Below, piece by piece: positions 53,986-64,000 of a stretch of 64,000 nucleotides of DNA. Position 1 is the stretch's first letter. Each line of letters begins with the position of its first letter. Made by a program: the position numbers and the translations under genes. The notes under the pieces are model-generated. The model saw nothing but the letters and a program-made list of their open reading frames with translations, was not told the DNA's origin and did no database searches. The stretch covers positions 248,001-312,000 of the forward strand of contig QYAI01000005.1 in assembly GCA_003988855.1 (NCBI GenBank), given 5' to 3'. The stretch is from Arachnopeziza araneosa (taxonomy: Eukaryota; Ascomycota; Leotiomycetes; Helotiales; Arachnopezizaceae).

Positions 53986-54964
53986 ATGTCACTTAATAAG
54001 GTCAAACATATTGTTCTCGTGAGCTTGGCACTATGATGGATGGTGGTAAATGTCTAACATTTTCAAGGTCCTGTCAGGCAAAGGTGGCGTGGGAAAATCT
54101 TCGATAACTACCCAGCTTGCTCTCGCCCTCTCTCTACAGGGCCACTCAGTTGGAATCCTTGATATAGATCTTACTGGACCGTCAATACCTCGTCTCTTTG
54201 GTATCGAATCTGCGAAAGTAACACAAGCTCCAGGCGGATGGATACCAGTGCCAGTACACTCTGCAAACCCTACAACAGGCACTGGAGCATTATCATGTAT
54301 GAGCTTGGGATTCTTGTTGCGAGAAAGGGGTGATGCTGTAGTCTGGCGTGGTCCCAAAAAGACTGCTATGGTACGGCAGTTCCTTTCAGATGTTCTCTGG
54401 GGGGAGATTGACTACCTCCTAATCGATACACCACCCGGTACATCGGACGAACATATTTCGCTTGCTGAAACACTTCTGAAAAGCGCTTTGCCGGGCCAAG
54501 TAGCTGGGGCAGTAGTTGTTACCACGCCTCAAGCAGTAGCGACGGCGGATGTGAAGAAGGAGCTAAATTTTTGCAATAAAACTGGGATTCACGTTATTGG
54601 TGTTGTAGAGAATATGAGTGGCTTTATCTGTCCGAATTGTTCAGAATGCACAGATATCTTCGGCTCTGGTGGAGGAAAAGTCATGGCCCAAGAATTTGGC
54701 GTCAGGTTTCTGGCAAGCGTGCCAATCGATCCACAGTTCGTGATGCTGGTAGAGACAGGCAGACGACCAGCGTATCCTGTGGGTACTGTAGTCAATGGGA
54801 AAGATCTCGGAACTCAAAAGATCAATGAGTCAGACATTGATGAAAAAGATTTCGAACGATTGGTGGACAAGTATAGAGACTGTTCATTATCTCCAATATT
54901 CAAGAGTATTGCTCAAGATGTCGATGAAGCAGTCGCAGGACTATTTACGACTTCTGCTATGTAG
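53986..54964 (+). CDS. cfd1: Cytosolic Fe-S cluster assembly ATPase CFD1 (NUBP2)
   Basis: This P-loop scaffold ATPase builds [4Fe-4S] clusters with NBP35 in the cytosolic CIA pathway. It has 309 residues in two exons, 53986-54018 (11 codons, MSLNKVKHIVL) and 54068-54964. Joining gives VLSGKGGVGKSS (Walker A, residues 12-23). DLTGPSIPRL, RGPKKTAMVRQFL and IDTPPGTSDEH follow. The Fe-S-binding CxxC is FICPNCSEC. The intron has a CTAAC branch point; a reading frame starting at an ATG inside the intron (54050) is a false start. It is divergent from the 763-residue unknown protein (284 bases between ATGs). Confidence 0.94.
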
Positions 54965-55611
54965 ATGTGGAATCTTGGGTCTCTACATTGTGTTAACAGA
55001 AGGCCTTTGAGGTTCTGCTAAAGATGGCTTATAAACCGCAGCGTTTTCTTTGCTGAACAGCAACATCAGGAGAACTGGAGGTTTTGGCTCCAGCGGAACA
55101 TCATACGGGTGAGGCACAGACAGAGGAGCAACAGCAAATGTATAACTGAGGTACTGAAGTCTCAATAGAGAGGCGAAAAGGTACAGAATATTATCCAATA
55201 TCCTGTATTTGGATATTTTCTAGCCAGCTCTTCAATTTCGCTTGAATGTTTTGAGATCATTCCTGTATACGCGAAATGCCTAGGTAGTTGGAGTTTTTAG
55301 GATGGTTATTTTTCAATGGAGGATGATTGAAAGGTCGTAAAATTTCTTATTTTGAAGATCTTTGTTGTGATTAAATTCACGGTTCATAGCCCTTGAGCGC
55401 ATACGTCACTGTGGCTGGGCTCTGGCTCAGGTTTCAGCGATTGAGCCAAGATTTAGATTGCCGCGTACCTTGATCTTTAATCACTCACAGCCTGTTGCCT
55501 GCCTACTCTTAAATCCACCAACTCCTCCCTTCATCACTCGTCACGAATATCTCGAACTTCATCAATTTAATCGTCTACAACCAAACAAAGAATCCAAAAT
55601 CATCCTTCAAA
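54965..55611. other. Upstream region of pmp3
   Basis: This lies between the CFD1 stop and the PMP3 ATG. It ends in an A/C-rich leader just before the ATG. No other gene seen. Confidence 0.5.
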
Positions 55612-56193
55612 ATGGGTATGGTTTCTGCTATCTTCTTGGTGCTCATCACTATTCTCCTGTGAGTTTAAACGCCGACGAGATGGAGGAGTGGATGCTGATT
55701 AGATTAGGCCTCCCGTTGGTGTGTATGTCGTCGCTGGTTGTGGAGCCGACCTTATAATCAATATTTGCTTAACTTTACTCGGGTTAGTCGTCGTCTATTC
55801 GTCTATCAATCTCCATTTTCAATACCTTCTAGCATCTTCAATTGAATACTCGTTGACCATGATGAACATAGATACATCCCAGGTCATATCCACGCCTTCT
55901 ACCTCGAATACATCTATTTCGATCGCCGCGAGCAGGCAAGAGAAGGACGATTCACGGCCGCTCGCGCGCCAGGAGTCTACTCGGAACGTGTTCAGAGTGG
56001 TGGGCAAGGTAAGCTTAAGCTTCATCAGATTGTGATTGATTATAGCATGGCCCCGGAGCTGTTTTGAAAGAGATACTTCTATTTTTTCGCGCATCTCTCT
56101 CTCGACAGCTTTCGAGCTCTCTTCCACATCCTTGTTAGTACTGTGCTAATTCACCGTTAAGGTTATGGCACAATTGCTCAACCCGTTGCTTAG
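55612..56193 (+). CDS. pmp3: Plasma membrane proteolipid 3 (PMP3)
   Basis: This small hydrophobic protein of 96 residues affects membrane potential and salt tolerance. It has four exons: 55612-55658, 55708-55782, 55872-56008 and 56162-56193. All phases close. The protein begins MGMVSAIFLVLITILLPPVG, continues CGADLIINICLTLLGYIPGH and IHAFYLEYIYFDRR, then a polar tail (EQAREGRFTAARAPGVYSER) ending GYGTIAQPVA. Two membrane helices with the PPVG turn identify UPF0057. Yeast PMP3 is about 55 residues, so this is the longer filamentous-fungal form. The exons are too small for simple ORF detection. Confidence 0.92.
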
Positions 56194-56799
56194 ATCTCTG
56201 CTACCTACCACAATATCCAAGCTTTCAACATTTACGGTGTAAATGGATGCCGATGAAGGGGTTTTTCCTATAAGGCATGATTCGGGAATGTCGTCGGATG
56301 AATAGCGTTTGATATGCTAATTGGACCATGATGAAATTCCCCCAATTTCTCTTATGCCCGCTTTCGTGTTTGATTGTGTGTTGTGTTTTCTTTTTCTTTG
56401 CGGCTGGCACTGGATTGGTTGATTTTGGGTTCGTGAGGTTTCAGGCGGTGTCTTTCGAGTTTGGACAAGAAGAAAACTTGCTGAAAACATTATCAATACA
56501 ATCTCCCCAGAAAAACTACTTGAAGATATCTGCTTGTAAAATTTACTGGTAAAACTCAATTCTGATGGCGTGTCAGCCACATCTAAATCGAGATCTGACC
56601 CCAGTAGTTCGTCTGAGCGGGAGCGCTAAGAGAAGGCTGAGCTGACAAGGCAGTGAAATTGAAGAGACGTGTTAACGACAACAACGTATTTTTGCATCGC
56701 GTCAACTTTGTCAACTCTGAACTCGTAAAAAGCGGACAATCATCTCTGGCTTGTGTATTAGTACCAGATCTGGGCTTTAAATACACGCAGATCCTCGTC
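56194..56799. other. Gene-free stretch
   Basis: This holds the 3' flank of pmp3 and the promoter of the signal peptidase gene. Frames in it are short. No feature seen. Confidence 0.5.
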
Positions 56800-57611
56800 A
56801 TGCATTCCACAATTGTCCGCGCCCAAAATGTGTTCGGATTCTTCACCACTGTCGCCTTTGTAGTAGGAGCTTTGATAGCTTGCTCAGATCTATTAGCCCC
56901 TCGAACACCAATTGCAACTGTCTCTATGAAAGATGTTCAGGTGTAAGCTAATTTCACTACAATCCTCCCATCTTACTTTTGGCTATCTACTGACTATCGC
57001 CCGCCTAGAGTAAGAGGCAGACCGCACTACTACTCCCCAAAGAAGGAGGAATATGCCGTAATACGCTTCTCTCTATCCGCAGATTTGTCCTCCCTTTTCA
57101 CCTGGAATACAAAGCAAATCTTCGTCTACGTATCTGCTTCATGGCCCAATGCTACCGATACCGAATTAGTCAATGAGGCCGTGATTTGGGATACGATTAT
57201 TACGAATCCATCGGCAGATCATTTGGTAAATATCGGCCCTGCTGCGATGAAGAAATTGGTGAAAAGTGCGAAGGGAAAGAGCATCGATCCTGCTAGGTAA
57301 GATTCAAATCCTAAAAAGCTAGAAGAGCCAGATAGAGAGTATGCGATGGGACTGGAAGCTGACTGGAGCTTAGGGGAAAGCTAGAACTGAAGAATCAGAA
57401 AGCGAAATATCAGATTACAGCGCCCAATGGGAAGCTGGCAGAGACTGAAAACGTGGCGTTAAAAGTCCATTATAATGTGCAGCCATGGGTTGGGGTATTG
57501 ACTTGGACACCACAAATTGAGTTTGGAAAGTGGAAGCTGTTGAAAGGGGGCGTTAGCAAGGTGTTTACTTTACCAGCGTTGAAGGTCAAGAAGGACGGGA
57601 ATAAGGCGTGA
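56800..57611 (+). CDS. spc3: Signal peptidase complex subunit 3
   Basis: This ER membrane protein of 222 residues is an essential accessory subunit of the signal peptidase in yeast. Its three exons are 56800-56942, 57009-57296 and 57374-57611. A single N-terminal membrane anchor (VFGFFTTVAFVVGALIACSD) is followed by the luminal beta-rich domain: GRPHYYSPKKEEYAVIRFSL, LSSLFTWNTKQIFVYVSASW, WDTIITNPSADHL and KVHYNVQPWVGVLTW, all family hallmarks. The final exon ends KKDGNKA. Confidence 0.95.
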
Positions 57612-60114
57612 GTGCTTGGAATATTACGAAAATATGTTTAGGATGGAATTCAAGCCATTGGTGATTTCAAAAACCATATGGCATCTAATGATGTGTTATT
57701 TCGACACATCACACAAATCTAGTTCATGACGATGATTGTCAAGCAAGTGCTGTAGAACAATCATTCGGTTCCTTGCACTGATATTCTTGGGGTTGGTTTT
57801 ATACAAGGACTACAGCAAACTTGTTCTCTGTCTATTGCAGGTATCTGTATAATGCTTACATACACCATCGTAAGCTCAAGACTGGAAGAGATAAATCTAG
57901 AATGGACAGTTAACTTCCTTGAAGTGTGAGAATTTTGCTGGCAACCCCCACAGCCTCTCAAGTCAGGCGCCTACGGCGGTAATAATTAGCTCTTTTGATT
58001 GCTCCATTCAAAGATCCTTAAGCCACTTCTGCGGTTCGGTACCTGTGAAACCCGGGTTCCGGCTCGAAAGCTGAGTCTCATTATTCAGGAGTACCTTTGT
58101 GTGGCGAGTCTTTAAATACGAAAAGTGATTTCCATGCGTGTTTCCGTGGTTTGTACGCGCGGATTGGCGGAATCATGATACATAAATGCATGCAAGATGC
58201 ACTGCTATATTTGCATTCCTGGACCGGATGCGAGATGAGGGCTCGTGAATTCACCCATCAGCCGGTGAATATTGCGGCTGCCATTTGTGCGAGTCGCGGC
58301 ACTGCGCGGCTTGCAGTTGTATTCTGCAGTAGCCTAGCGAGGACGGGCAGACGTTGAAGACTCATGTTGATCAGTGCTTGTCGAAGGAGCTGCAGACTGC
58401 AGCTTCTGAAACGGGTGGGAAATGGGATGGATGCAGTCTGATGGAGATGTTATTACCATTGACCTCCTTCCTTTCCTTGTCCATGTTTTTCAAGGGATGT
58501 TCGGTTGGGTTGGGATACCTCCAGTGAGTGGATGGTATGGGTTGGAATCGAAGTTTCTATCCAAGATGGGATGGTGAGCTTCAAGTCGTGATCCGAACGC
58601 ATGCGACAGCGCCGAGTCTCACGCCAAGATCAATTAGCTCTTCCAGAAGAGGTGGTCTGGCAATGTCACTTTGAGAAGCGATACGGAGATGTGCTTGTGC
58701 AACGTGGAGTCGATTCAGCAGCGGCAGCCAGAGCCGTTACAGCGCTTCTGCTGCGAAACGACGTCTTGGGCTCTTCCCAGCACCCAGGCTCTGGGCTGCC
58801 ACCCCGATTGGCTCCCTGTGTTTGGAGCTCCTGAGGGTGGGACCGAGGGCGAATGAGCGACGGGGCTCGAGAGCTTCGGAGCACACAGAGAAGGGAGAAG
58901 GGAGAAGGGAGACGGGGACTCGTGGCTCTCACGCCACCAGCACATTATTGTGGTTGTTGAACCGTCGGAAAGAGTTGGTCCTACATACGGACTGTAGCCA
59001 TTCTTCACGACCCGGAGTGCGGTGCTCAGGGAGAGCATGCATATATATACATACATACTAACTACAGCCGTCTTGCGTGGGCAGAGTGGATGGGATGGAG
59101 TGGATGCGACCAAAAGCCACTCGGTAAAGCCTGGATCCTGGGAGGACATTGAGGCTGACCGTTTACTGTGGGTAAATTCCTCTAGGGTAGAAGGAATAAT
59201 AGAGAAGCTCGGAACAACAGCACTGCTTCGTGGGTAAATGTAGGCTCCATAGTCCAGCAGCCCTTCTTGTCGAGATGGCTTCACCAAAGAAGAGCTTTCA
59301 ACCAGGTAGCAACTTGAATAGCCTCCTGTTGTCTGGCCAGTATCCATTACTTGCTGCCCGAGTTGACAGCTGCTAACTGCTCCCCGTTCAAGCTCATTCA
59401 TGTCTCATCCAGCACTCCCGGAATGACGATCTGGAAGCTCCGACCCCCAGGCTCATCAGCCTGGTCAGGAAAGCCGTTGCCCCTTTTCGGATCTTCAACT
59501 ACCTTGCGCGTCGAGGGAAGAGGAATAATCATACTGGAACGAATGAGTGTCTTCCCCTCAGGGTGTCTGCTATCGCAAGAGCCGCCCACCGTACTGGGAG
59601 CATTGAAGCTTCATGCCGTGGGCTAAGTCAACCGCCCCGAACCACGTCGTTCTCTGCCACGGGAATAATGATAATGGATGGGTTTTGGAATGATCAAATC
59701 CTCTAAAATAGATCGTGTAAATTGCAAGTCCGCTGCCGTTCGCTTCCTCGACTAGGTAGGAGGCAAAGTGTAAGGTACCTTACCTGACCTGACTCTGGCT
59801 GCCAAATCTTGACTCCCGGAGCCACCAACTATTTTCACGCTAAAAGGCCTGAAGCAATTTCTCTGCTCTGCTTGTCAACACCTCTTGCTCCACCCTCTCT
59901 CCTTTCCTTCCTCCACGCCGGTCCCAACCAGGAGGAGTAGGAATTTACTCCACAGACCCGCGAGGCTCTTCCATCCTTCTTCTCTCATCCGACTTGCTCT
60001 CCTCTTTTTAACTTGCAGACCTACCTCCTGTCCCGACCTGGAGCTTCCGTCCCGTCAACACCTCCTTCACCCTCTCCGACCTCAACCGTCCGCAGCAAAT
60101 AATCCCCTCCTAAA
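57612..60114. promoter_or_regulatory. 2.5-kb gene-free region with a pyrimidine-rich promoter at its end
   Basis: Scattered frames here, including a GC-richer zone at 58600-58900 and a TATACATA tract near 59040, match nothing known. The last 230 bases (about 59880-60110) are rich in CT-repeats (CACCTCTTGCTCCACCCTC-like), the usual look of a strong TATA-less fungal promoter or leader of the gene that follows. Confidence 0.45.
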
Positions 60115-62353
60115 ATGTCGTCGACCTCGCAGACCCAGCAAGGAAATTTGGACAGATACGTTGTAATTCATGTTGCGACGACATGCGATGAGCATGGAGT
60201 TTATGTCACTAAGGATTCGGCCGAAGTGATAGAGTTGGGTTGGATACTCCTAGACGCAAAGTCCTGCGAGGAGGTGAGCTCAAGCTGCATGGCCTGCACC
60301 GCTTTCCCTTCGTTGCTGACCTTTATCTTGCTCAGCTTCACCGTGAAAGTGTCCTTGTCAAACCTATCAACACCCCAATCACCCCATTGTGCAGTAAGTT
60401 TCTGGCGAGCTGCAAAATCGATCAACACATTTTACCACCCCCCATTATAATAAATCTTCGAGAGTTGTTGTTTGCTAGACTCCTTACTTACTTATTGCCT
60501 TTATAGCAAGCTTGACCACACTCACTTGGGAACATGTTCGCAATGCGGGAACGTTCCGCGACGCTATCAACCGTTTTGATGCGTTTGCCTCTGAACACCT
60601 TGTCTCTCAAAACCTCGATTTCTCATTTGTGACTCTCGATTCGTGGGATCTTCGAGTCCAGCTTCCTCGTGAGGCACGGGACAAAGCTGTTGTCCTCCCA
60701 CCATACCTCCAACACTCTCGAACCTTTGACTTGCGAACAGAGTATCAACGCTGGCAACAACACCACCCTGAATCTTTGCCATTTGGTCCTTCTATGCTGT
60801 CAAATATCTGTGCTGCATTAGAGGTTGAGCCGGTTCAAGCAAGTGCGCCAATCAAGCACAATCTCCCATTTCATCTACAAGCCTTAGCTCCAGCTTCTCC
60901 ACGTAGAGCAATGGAAGAAGCGGTCACTCTAGCACGAGTACTTCGGGGGTTGATTCGAAAGTCTCAACCACCACATGAACATCCAGATGTGCTTACACGA
61001 CCTATGGATGCCCGTGCTGATGTCCGAGCATTCCTCTCTGAGCGCAGTAAGGTCCTTCACATGGCGGGCCTACCTCACGACACTACACAATCTGAACTCG
61101 AAAGCTGGTTCACGCAGTTTGGAGGTCGTCCTATCGCCTTTTGGACGTTGCGAACTCCAGATCAGCATAAGCCAACTGGGTCAGGCTTTGCCGTTTTTTC
61201 ATCACACGAAGAGGTTAGCTCATCATCTCCTATTCATCTTTACCTGTACTGTCAAGCATGCAAATGTCATCAGATCGTGGTCACTTCGTCTTACGAATAC
61301 ATACTACTTCTCTATGGTAAACTCTTGACTTTACCTCACAATGCACTAATGAAGTTTTTTAACATGCGAGGACATTGTCTAACACCACACCAGGCTGCTG
61401 AAAGTTTATGTATGAATGGACGTGCTTTGAACGAGAAAGCTATTGAGGTTTCTCCATCCTCAAGTCGAGTTCTTGACCGCGCTGCAGAGATCCTTACCCC
61501 ATTTCCACCCAGCAAGAATCGCCCTCGCCCAGGAGACTGGACATGCCCATCTTGCGGTTTCTCAAACTTCCAGCGTCGAACAGCTTGTTTCCGCTGTTCG
61601 TTCCCAGCGATGAGTGCTGGACCAAGTGGTGACGCCATGGGAGGATATGGTGGGGGTTATGGTTATGGGCCGCCAACTATGATGGCTCCGCCACAACACA
61701 TGGGTCATCATGGTGGTATGGGAGGTCACGGTGGCGGACGAATGGGTGGAAGTGGGGGGGTCGTTCCTTTCCGTGCTGGTGACTGGAAGTGTGGCTCTGA
61801 GGGTTGTGGGTATCACAACTTCGCGAAGAACGTGAGCTGTCTCCGCTGTGGTGCAAGCCGCGCTGGTGCTGCCGTAGTTGCTGATTCTGGTTATCCTTCT
61901 CCTATGGATCCTCCATCAAACTATGGCATGGGCCCAGGATCTATGGCGGGAACTCCTGGCCCAGGTCCCTTCGCATCTGCTGCAGGCTTTGGAGCCAGCG
62001 GTGGTTATGGAGGTCAACATTTTGGCGGGCCTCCCAGCACTTATGCTCTTCCATCTGGTCTCGGCGGCGCTACCGGCCCTTACCCCTCATTAAATACACA
62101 TTTTGGTGGCCCGGCTGGAGGATCTCACTCTGCCGGCCCATTTGATAGTCGTGCTGCCGAAGCTGCATTCCAATCTGCTAGTAACGGTCCCGCATCAGCT
62201 GGTGCGTCGAACAACTTCTACGCTAACCAAGGTGAAACCGATCCTTTCGCATTCCTCTCCACTGGTATTGGGAACTTGTCAATGAGCAGCGGGGACGCAC
62301 GTCAGAATGGTGGCTCGGCCCAGCTTAGTGCCCCGAGCAAATCCCCAGCCTAA
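60115..62353 (+). CDS. nrp1: Nrp1/ARP-like RNA-binding protein: inactive exonuclease-like domain, RRM, two RanBP2 zinc fingers
   Basis: This is a 627-residue protein in four exons: 60115-60273, 60336-60393, 60507-61213 and 61394-62353. Residues 12-about 190 resemble a DEDD 3' exonuclease (RYVVIHVATTCDEHG ... VIELGWILLD), but the usual D and E of the VIDVET motif are His and Ala, so catalysis is unlikely. An RRM runs from KVLHMAGLPHDTTQSELESW to ALNEKAIEVSPSS, interrupted by the 180-nt third intron. RanBP2 zinc finger 1 is DWTCPSCGFSNFQRRTACFRC-like (W-x-C-x2-C, N, C-x2-C), and finger 2 is the C-x4-C variant in DWKCGSEGCGYHN. A Gly-rich tail follows. Yeast Nrp1 is a stress-granule RNA-binding protein; the same role here is inference. 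Confidence 0.9.
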
Positions 62354-64000
62354 ACGTTTGATTAGCGATTGATTTCTGCCATCAATTTCCCTTTGATTAC
62401 TCTATACATAAGTCTCGAGTCTCTTCTCACAATGATGGCTATGTTTCAGGACGGCTTGGGTTGAATCGAAATAATAGACATTTTGGTGTTCGGAGCTTTC
62501 TGGACTATTGCGCAGCGGTTTTATGAGGGCATTCTGTTTGGCTGGCATGTGGAATAGGATGGTGGTTGTTCTGGCTTGGGTTGGTTTGGGGGCGGTATAA
62601 AGAAAAGGACAGGCAAAATTCTCGAAATGCGATCTCTACATCTGCACAAAACATTATCACGGGAAAAATTTGAAAGCTACTCGATTTGTTAGGAGGATGG
62701 AGTTCTTTTAATGCGGATGGGCGGGTGGTCGGGTTGTAAATGGCATGGGTGTGATGGGCAAGGCAGGATACAAGCAGAAACAGCAAGCAACCTTTACGCG
62801 CGTGTGTCTTGCAAGCGAAAATGAAAAAGATATAGGGATCGTTTGTACTGCTTGGCTTGGGTGCATAGCGAGGGAGCGTGGGACATCGGGTCAATCTGGT
62901 CTTTGCTTGCTTAGTTCGGGGCGTGGTACTGTCTGGTTCTGGCCTCTCTTCTCGTTGCAATCCGTCGTCTCTTTTTTCGCCGCGAGGCAATAATATGGGG
63001 CGAATCGAGATGAGAGAAAGTGATTGGACTGTTGGCACCTTCAATTCTTGTCCTGTATTTCGAGTTATGTTGGTGAATGATTTGCATTTTCTTTATTTGT
63101 TTCACTCCTTTCATTTCCTGGTCTCATAGTTTTCCGTGTCATGTTTGAGGAGGCTCCTGGTTGAATTAATGAAACACGACAGCTTGGACTGAGGTGTTGA
63201 TAGATGATAAATCCTGAGGCAGAGAGGATCTCGTTTGGAAATTTCTTCTTCTACCTCTTCCGTGTAGTATCTTGATTTGATCTAAGATTGTGGTCAGATG
63301 GTGCTGACAGGATGAGGCTTGTGATATTTGTTAGATAGAAATGACTTGTAGGTCTTAGACACATGCGCTGACTTCACAAAATATATATGTTGTTGGAGTA
63401 CCTTGTATTTTAACAATTACCGTGTGGCACGGTTGTAAGAGTTCAGCCCATCCTGCCCTTTTTGAGTCGAGATTTTACCAATACCTTCTCAATCACTCCT
63501 TTAGAGACGGTGCAGTCCAACTCTTTGGAAATCGTTAGTATCTTCGCCATTCTCCTGTTGTCTAATTAATAATCACCTTTGGCTGTCTCCTGGCTCTTCC
63601 TCTTCCAATTCCAAATGATGAAGCTGCAGCTCATTTATTTTACCCCTTGCTTTAAATTACTTTACAGGTCGCCCTATCTCCTCTATCCTCTTTGAAGAAT
63701 GCTTCTAAAACTGCTTGCAACATTAACGTGTTCAAAAAATTTCCTTCCTGCTGGGATGTCGAGAAAGTTACTAATCTCTTTAACATGGTAGAAAGCTAAA
63801 TAAATCCTAAAGACCAACTTGAACCTGCATCGCTTTTCTATTCACTTGCTTTATTTCGGTAATTCTGTCTTTCATAACTTATTCTCATCAGCTCTTTGAG
63901 GCTATCCCTCCTAGTCGCGAGATGTGTAAAATGCCCTGCTTGGCAAATATTCCAAACCGGAAACTCGCTTGGCTAAACCGAGTGTAATAAACTGTGGTCC
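62354..64000. other. Gene-free stretch to the window edge
   Basis: This holds the 3' flank of the Nrp1-like gene. A minus-strand frame (62505-63044) is Pro/Ser/His-rich and antisense to the presumed 3' UTR; it looks fortuitous. The last 600 bases are AT-rich. No gene, RNA or repeat that I can support. Confidence 0.5.

Noticed and set aside
54050..54067. ATG at 54050 as the start of CFD1
   Set aside because: It lies in an intron. The upstream exon at 53986-54018 gives the family's usual start and joins in phase.
58020..58080. tRNA-like stretch with GGTTCCGGCTCGAA
   Set aside because: The T-arm-like bases lack a matching acceptor stem and anticodon arm, so no cloverleaf forms.
62505..63044. 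Minus-strand open frame of 179 codons after the Nrp1-like gene
   Set aside because: Low-complexity Pro/Ser/His composition, antisense to the presumed 3' UTR, no known motif and no splice partner.

Overview
This 64 kb window is nuclear DNA of a filamentous ascomycete. The genes carry many short introns (mostly 45-90 nt) with GTRNGT donors, CTAAC/CTAAT-type branch points and TAG/CAG acceptors. The gene set is typical of Pezizomycotina (HapX, Cyk3, LCL2, an LCCL membrane protein, a fungal tyrosinase). The style would fit a Leotiomycete, but the sequence alone does not prove this. I see no bacterial features, tRNA, rRNA, CRISPR or intact transposon. Exon coordinates below come from matching splice sites and reading phase by eye. 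Every model given with an exon list closes exactly in frame, except the genes called broken.

Left part, 1-15.9 kb (accessory-like): the edge of a possible gene, a wrecked FAD monooxygenase, a six-exon tyrosinase, a short-chain dehydrogenase, an unknown protein with a KEN box, S-adenosylmethionine decarboxylase with a long, possibly spliced leader, and a secreted GH20-type glycosidase. Large gene-free stretches separate them.

Middle, 16-47 kb (core genes): these are mostly head-to-head pairs. In order: mitochondrial ribosomal bL27m / uL1m; COG2 / HapX; a broken RNase T2; LCL2 / glutamyl-tRNA synthetase; a DUF3431-like membrane protein; the cytokinesis protein Cyk3 / a GCK-type Ste20 kinase; TAF6 / thymidylate kinase; GTP cyclohydrolase I / TAF11; QTRT2 / an LCCL membrane protein. 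Several pairs share a process: mitoribosome assembly, cytokinesis, or TFIID with nucleotide and pterin metabolism.

Right part, 47-64 kb: a frameshifted MFS transporter remnant, two adjacent tubby-C-like proteins, a 763-residue unknown protein, the Fe-S assembly factor CFD1, PMP3, signal peptidase subunit SPC3 and an Nrp1-like RRM/RanBP2 zinc-finger protein, then 1.6 kb without genes. The most striking signal is a pair of unusually long introns (155 and 161 nt) in two unrelated neighbouring genes. They resemble each other along their whole length, like introner-like elements. Three genes are decayed (FAD monooxygenase, RNase T2, MFS transporter).
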